NCBI GenBank assembly: GCA_049515555.1
Contig: JBEKTY010000028.1
Location: forward strand, 1 to 58,872
From: JBEKTY01 sp049515555
GTDB lineage: Bacteria > Planctomycetota > Planctomycetia > Pirellulales > Thermoguttaceae
Direction: 5' to 3'
DNA: 58,872 nucleotides
Part shown: one piece after another, positions 55,936 through 58,872 of the stretch
Numbering within the stretch: the first letter of the stretch is position 1
Layout: each line of letters opens with the position of its first letter
The notes under the pieces: generated by a model
The model's input: only the letters and a program-made list of their open reading frames with translations
What the model was told of the DNA's origin: nothing
Database searches by the model: none
Program-made: the position numbers and the translations under genes

Positions 55936-58794
55936 ATGCTTGCCAAGACATGGGGTCCAACGTCGGCGTGTGCCGCGGCGATTCTTCTGGTTCTGGCTGG
56001 GCAGTCCGCCCGTGCTGCGGCGACTGCCCCGATCGTGCTCAAAAACGATGCGATCGAGTACGCGCTGAGCGCCGAGGGCAAGAACCTGAGCCTGCGGGCC
56101 AAGGGGTCGGCGAAGGAATATCTCGCCGGGCCCGGGCAACAGGCGGTCGTGACGTTGAAGAAGGGCGGGGCGAGTTACTCGCCCACGGCCTGCCGCTTTA
56201 CGGCCGGCAAGATCGCCGGCGAAGGCACGCTGGTGGCCGAGTTCGCCCCGGCCCGGGCCGCGGTGACAGTACGGGTACGGTGCGCCAAGCGGTACTTGTG
56301 CTTCGAGATCCAGTCGGTGGACGACCCGGCGGTGGAGGAAGTTTCGCTTCTGAACCTGGTTCTGGCCACGGAGCAGGCCAACGCCATGTCGGGCCTGGCC
56401 TCGGATGCCGAGTTCGCCTTCGCCGTGCGGGCATTGAACCTTCAGGCGTTGGGCACGGTGGGCGGCAAGCCGGCCTGGTTGTCGGCAGCCGCCTCGCGGC
56501 GGCGCCGTTTGGCGGGGGCCAAGGCCGGGCTGGCCGCGGGCACGGTCCGCGAGATCCGGCAAGTGCTGAAGGAAATGCTCGAAGGTGAGGGGGCCACCCG
56601 CTCGCCGCTGGGCGGCCCCTGGGCCCTCGAGGCCGCGCCGAATCGCGGCTCGTACGTCTTCGCCGACGTGTCGGAGAAGAACGTCGACGATTGGATCGCC
56701 CTGGCCAAACTCGGCGGCATCCGGGAGATCCATTTCATCGGCTGGGAGCAAACGCTGGGGCACTACTTTCCGCGCAAAGACGCCTTTCCCCATGGCCTGG
56801 CCGGGCTGAAGGCCGCGGTGGACAAGATCCACGCCGCCGGCCTGACGGCGGGGATGCACACGTTGACCGGCGCCATTTTGCCCAGCGACCGGTGGGCCAC
56901 GCCGGTCCCCGATCCGCGTCTGGCCAAAGAGGCAAGCTTCACGCTGGCCGCACCCATCGACGGAAAAGCCACCGTCGTATCCACTGCGGAGAAACCGGGC
57001 GACGTGGATACGATGTGGGCCTACGGCAGCCGCGGAAACGTGCTCCAGCTCGGCGACGAGCTGATCCAATACGACGCGGTCGCCCGGACGCCGCCCTACG
57101 GCTTCACCGGCTGCCATCGGGGCGCTTTCGGCACGAAGATTCTGCCGCACGACCGTGGGACCCCGGTGTATTATCTTTTCGCCCGCTACCAGACGTTCCA
57201 GCCCGACGAAGACTCGACGCTGGTGGACGACCTGGCCGCGGCGATCGCCGAGGTGTTCAATACGTGCGGGTTCGACATGATCTACCAGGACGGTTCCGAG
57301 GGGATGGCCGGCGGCTGGTACGGCATGGCCCGAATGCGCGAGGCGATCTTCAAGAGACTCCGCCGCGAGGCCCTGGTAGAGGCCAGCGCCTGGGGCCATT
57401 ACGAGTGGGCCTTTCATTCCCGATTCGGGGCTTGGGATTATCCCAACTGGGGACTCAAGCGCTTCGTCGACGCGCACTGCCGGGCCAACGAGGATTTTCG
57501 CCGCACGGCGCTGCTGCCGGCTCAGCTCGGATGGTGGGTCATCCTCGGACCGGAGCGCGACCATCCGGCCGAGACGCCCGACGAGTTCGAGTATCTGTGC
57601 TGCAAGGCGTTGGCCTACGACACGGCGACCTCGTTCGAGGGCGTTTCGGTGGGGGGCGAGCCGGCCAACGCCCGGCAGAACGAGTATCTGGCCATGCTGG
57701 GCCGCTACGAGCGATTGCGGCTGGCCGGCCGCTGCCCGGCGGCGCTTCGCGAGAAGCTCAAGACGGAGCAGGCCGACTTCCACCTGGTCGAGGCCGCCGA
57801 CGGCTCGGCGGATTTCATGCCGATCGACTATTTGGCCCACAAGGTTACCGGGCTGGCCGACGGCAGCGACTCGTGGCTGGCGGGCAACCGCTGTGCGGCC
57901 CAACCGCTGAAGCTGAGGATCGACGCGCTTTGGTCGGTCGAGCCTTACGACGGGCCGGGCGGCCGGGTGCTGGCCGACTTCGCCCTGCCCGGCGAGCTGA
58001 TGGCCCAGGAGGCGGCCGAGGGCGTGACGCAAAGCTTCAAGGCCGTCGCCGAGCCGTCGAAGGCGGGCAAGCCCAGCGGGCGTTATTCGGCCGCCAGCAC
58101 CCGCCAGACGCCACAAGGCGCCTGGTGCCGGGCGTCGAAGGTCTTCAATCCACCGCTCGATCTCAATGCAATGGACGCCCTGGGCGTCTGGATCTACGGC
58201 GACGGCCGGGGCGAGCTGCTGAATCTCCAGTTGACCAATCCCACGCAGTTCTGGCCCACGCTGGACGAGCATTACGTCAAGGTCGACTTCCGGGGCTGGC
58301 GCTACTTCGAGCTCCTCGGGCGGGAGCGCGACGCCGACCAGTATGCCGACTACGCCTGGCCCTATCAGGACGTGTCGGCCGTCTATCGTTCGCCGCTCAT
58401 CCACGACCACGTCAGCGCACTGAATCTGTGGTTCAACCGCGTGCCGGCCCACGGCGAGGCAACCTGCTGCCTGGGACCGGTCAAGGCCCTGCGGACGATG
58501 AAGACCCGGCTGAAGAACCCGGCCGTTACGATCGGCGCGGCGGAGATCGTTTTCCCGGTTGCCCTGGAGAGCGGCTGCTCGCTGGAGTTCGCGTCGGCCG
58601 CCGACTGCAAAGTATTCGACGAACGCGGCAAACTGCTCCAGGAAGTGAAAGTGTCCGGGCCCGTGCCCATCCTGGCGGCCGGCAACAACCCGATGAAGTT
58701 CCGTTGCGAGGCGGCAGCCGGTCCGGCGCTGCGGGCCAGGATCACGGTGCTCAGCGGCGGAGAGTCGGCCGGCAGGATTCCGGCGCAGCGTTGA
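55936..58794 (+). CDS. Large secreted TIM-barrel glycosidase-like protein
   Basis: A 952-residue secreted protein; ATG 55936 after AAGAGGAG, signal peptide 1-28. An N-terminal beta-sandwich (about 30-190) is followed by a barrel (about 220-560) with IREIHFIGWEQTLGHYF, AAVDKIHAAGLTAGMHTLTG, and CGFDMIYQDGSEGMAGGW. The last is a strand ending in an Asp placed as in GH31/GH36/GH27 clan enzymes. A C-terminal region (about 660-850) resembles a galactose-binding jelly roll (VFNPPLDLNAMDALGVWIYG). I do not recognise the exact family. It is probably another glycoside hydrolase of the locus. The window ends 78 bases after its stop. Confidence 0.72.
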   Translation: MLAKTWGPTSACAAAILLVLAGQSARAAATAPIVLKNDAIEYALSAEGKNLSLRAKGSAKEYLAGPGQQAVVTLKKGGASYSPTACRFTAGKIAGEGTLVAEFAPARAAVTVRVRCAKRYLCFEIQSVDDPAVEEVSLLNLVLATEQANAMSGLASDAEFAFAVRALNLQALGTVGGKPAWLSAAASRRRRLAGAKAGLAAGTVREIRQVLKEMLEGEGATRSPLGGPWALEAAPNRGSYVFADVSEKNVDDWIALAKLGGIREIHFIGWEQTLGHYFPRKDAFPHGLAGLKAAVDKIHAAGLTAGMHTLTGAILPSDRWATPVPDPRLAKEASFTLAAPIDGKATVVSTAEKPGDVDTMWAYGSRGNVLQLGDELIQYDAVARTPPYGFTGCHRGAFGTKILPHDRGTPVYYLFARYQTFQPDEDSTLVDDLAAAIAEVFNTCGFDMIYQDGSEGMAGGWYGMARMREAIFKRLRREALVEASAWGHYEWAFHSRFGAWDYPNWGLKRFVDAHCRANEDFRRTALLPAQLGWWVILGPERDHPAETPDEFEYLCCKALAYDTATSFEGVSVGGEPANARQNEYLAMLGRYERLRLAGRCPAALREKLKTEQADFHLVEAADGSADFMPIDYLAHKVTGLADGSDSWLAGNRCAAQPLKLRIDALWSVEPYDGPGGRVLADFALPGELMAQEAAEGVTQSFKAVAEPSKAGKPSGRYSAASTRQTPQGAWCRASKVFNPPLDLNAMDALGVWIYGDGRGELLNLQLTNPTQFWPTLDEHYVKVDFRGWRYFELLGRERDADQYADYAWPYQDVSAVYRSPLIHDHVSALNLWFNRVPAHGEATCCLGPVKALRTMKTRLKNPAVTIGAAEIVFPVALESGCSLEFASAADCKVFDERGKLLQEVKVSGPVPILAAGNNPMKFRCEAAAGPALRARITVLSGGESAGRIPAQR

Positions 58795-58872
58795 TCCGCG
58801 CCCGCCGCGGCGGCAGCGCGGCCGGCCAGGCTGTCTTGGTTCGGCGGGAGATGTATCATGGTTCTGGACTCT

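Overview
The window looks like a chromosomal piece of a high-GC member of the Planctomycetota, probably uncultured. Indicators are five PEP-CTERM surface proteins, an ECF sigma factor coupled to a FecR/LamG protein, two very large secreted diheme proteins of the HzsA-like type, TAT-exported Gfo/Idh/MocA proteins, a DUF5703/GH95-like protein, a bacterial-microcompartment shell gene, and many palindromic intergenic repeats. I see no rRNA, tRNA, transposase, CRISPR array or phage gene.

Region 1 (1-13.9 kb) is regulatory and surface-protein territory. Five PEP-CTERM genes (333-1181 and 1693-2382 on +; 9850-10719, 11339-12094 and 12702-13379 on -) share a promoter block, always with a 16-nt spacer. 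Four have parts of a common modular 5' leader and three share one terminator sequence, so they look like copies of one expression cassette. Among them lie a NusG/RfaH-like elongation factor, a FixJ-type response regulator whose phospho-acceptor Asp is replaced by Glu, the ECF sigma/FecR-LamG pair, a PD40 propeller protein and a small secreted protein.

Region 2 (13.9-20.4 kb) is a sugar-catabolism block. It holds a RhaT-family symporter carrying an unusual inserted domain, a DeoC aldolase, a tandem BMC-domain shell protein with an internal ribosome binding site, two SDR dehydrogenases (one without the catalytic Tyr), a mutarotase-fold protein and a cupin. Region 3 (20.4-32.4 kb, minus strand) is a probable five-gene operon: DUF5703/GH95-like protein with a rearranged LamG, HzsA-like diheme protein, GH59 galactocerebrosidase-like enzyme, GH2 enzyme with a discoidin domain, and a UlaG-like metallo-hydrolase. 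Region 4 (32.8-38.2 kb) holds a URO-D/MtaA-like protein, a canonical RhaT, L-rhamnose mutarotase RhaM and two TAT-exported Gfo/Idh/MocA proteins. Region 5 (38.3-58.8 kb) is a run of large secreted proteins: a clan-A glycosidase, a second HzsA-like diheme protein, a six-hairpin glycosidase, two beta-helix proteins, a ten-repeat TPR protein and a TIM-barrel glycosidase-like protein.

Together the genes suggest capture and degradation of a complex glycan containing deoxy-sugars (rhamnose or fucose type) and galactose. Hydrolysis would occur outside the cytoplasm, with RhaT uptake, RhaM anomer conversion, oxidation by SDRs, and aldol cleavage possibly linked to a microcompartment. Isomerase, kinase, most shell genes and any sulfatase are not in the window. 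The most interesting signals are the PEP-CTERM promoter/leader/terminator cassette, the RhaT with a polysaccharide-export-like insert, the fused BMC gene with an internal start, the permuted LamG, and the paired HzsA-like diheme proteins in a glycan locus.
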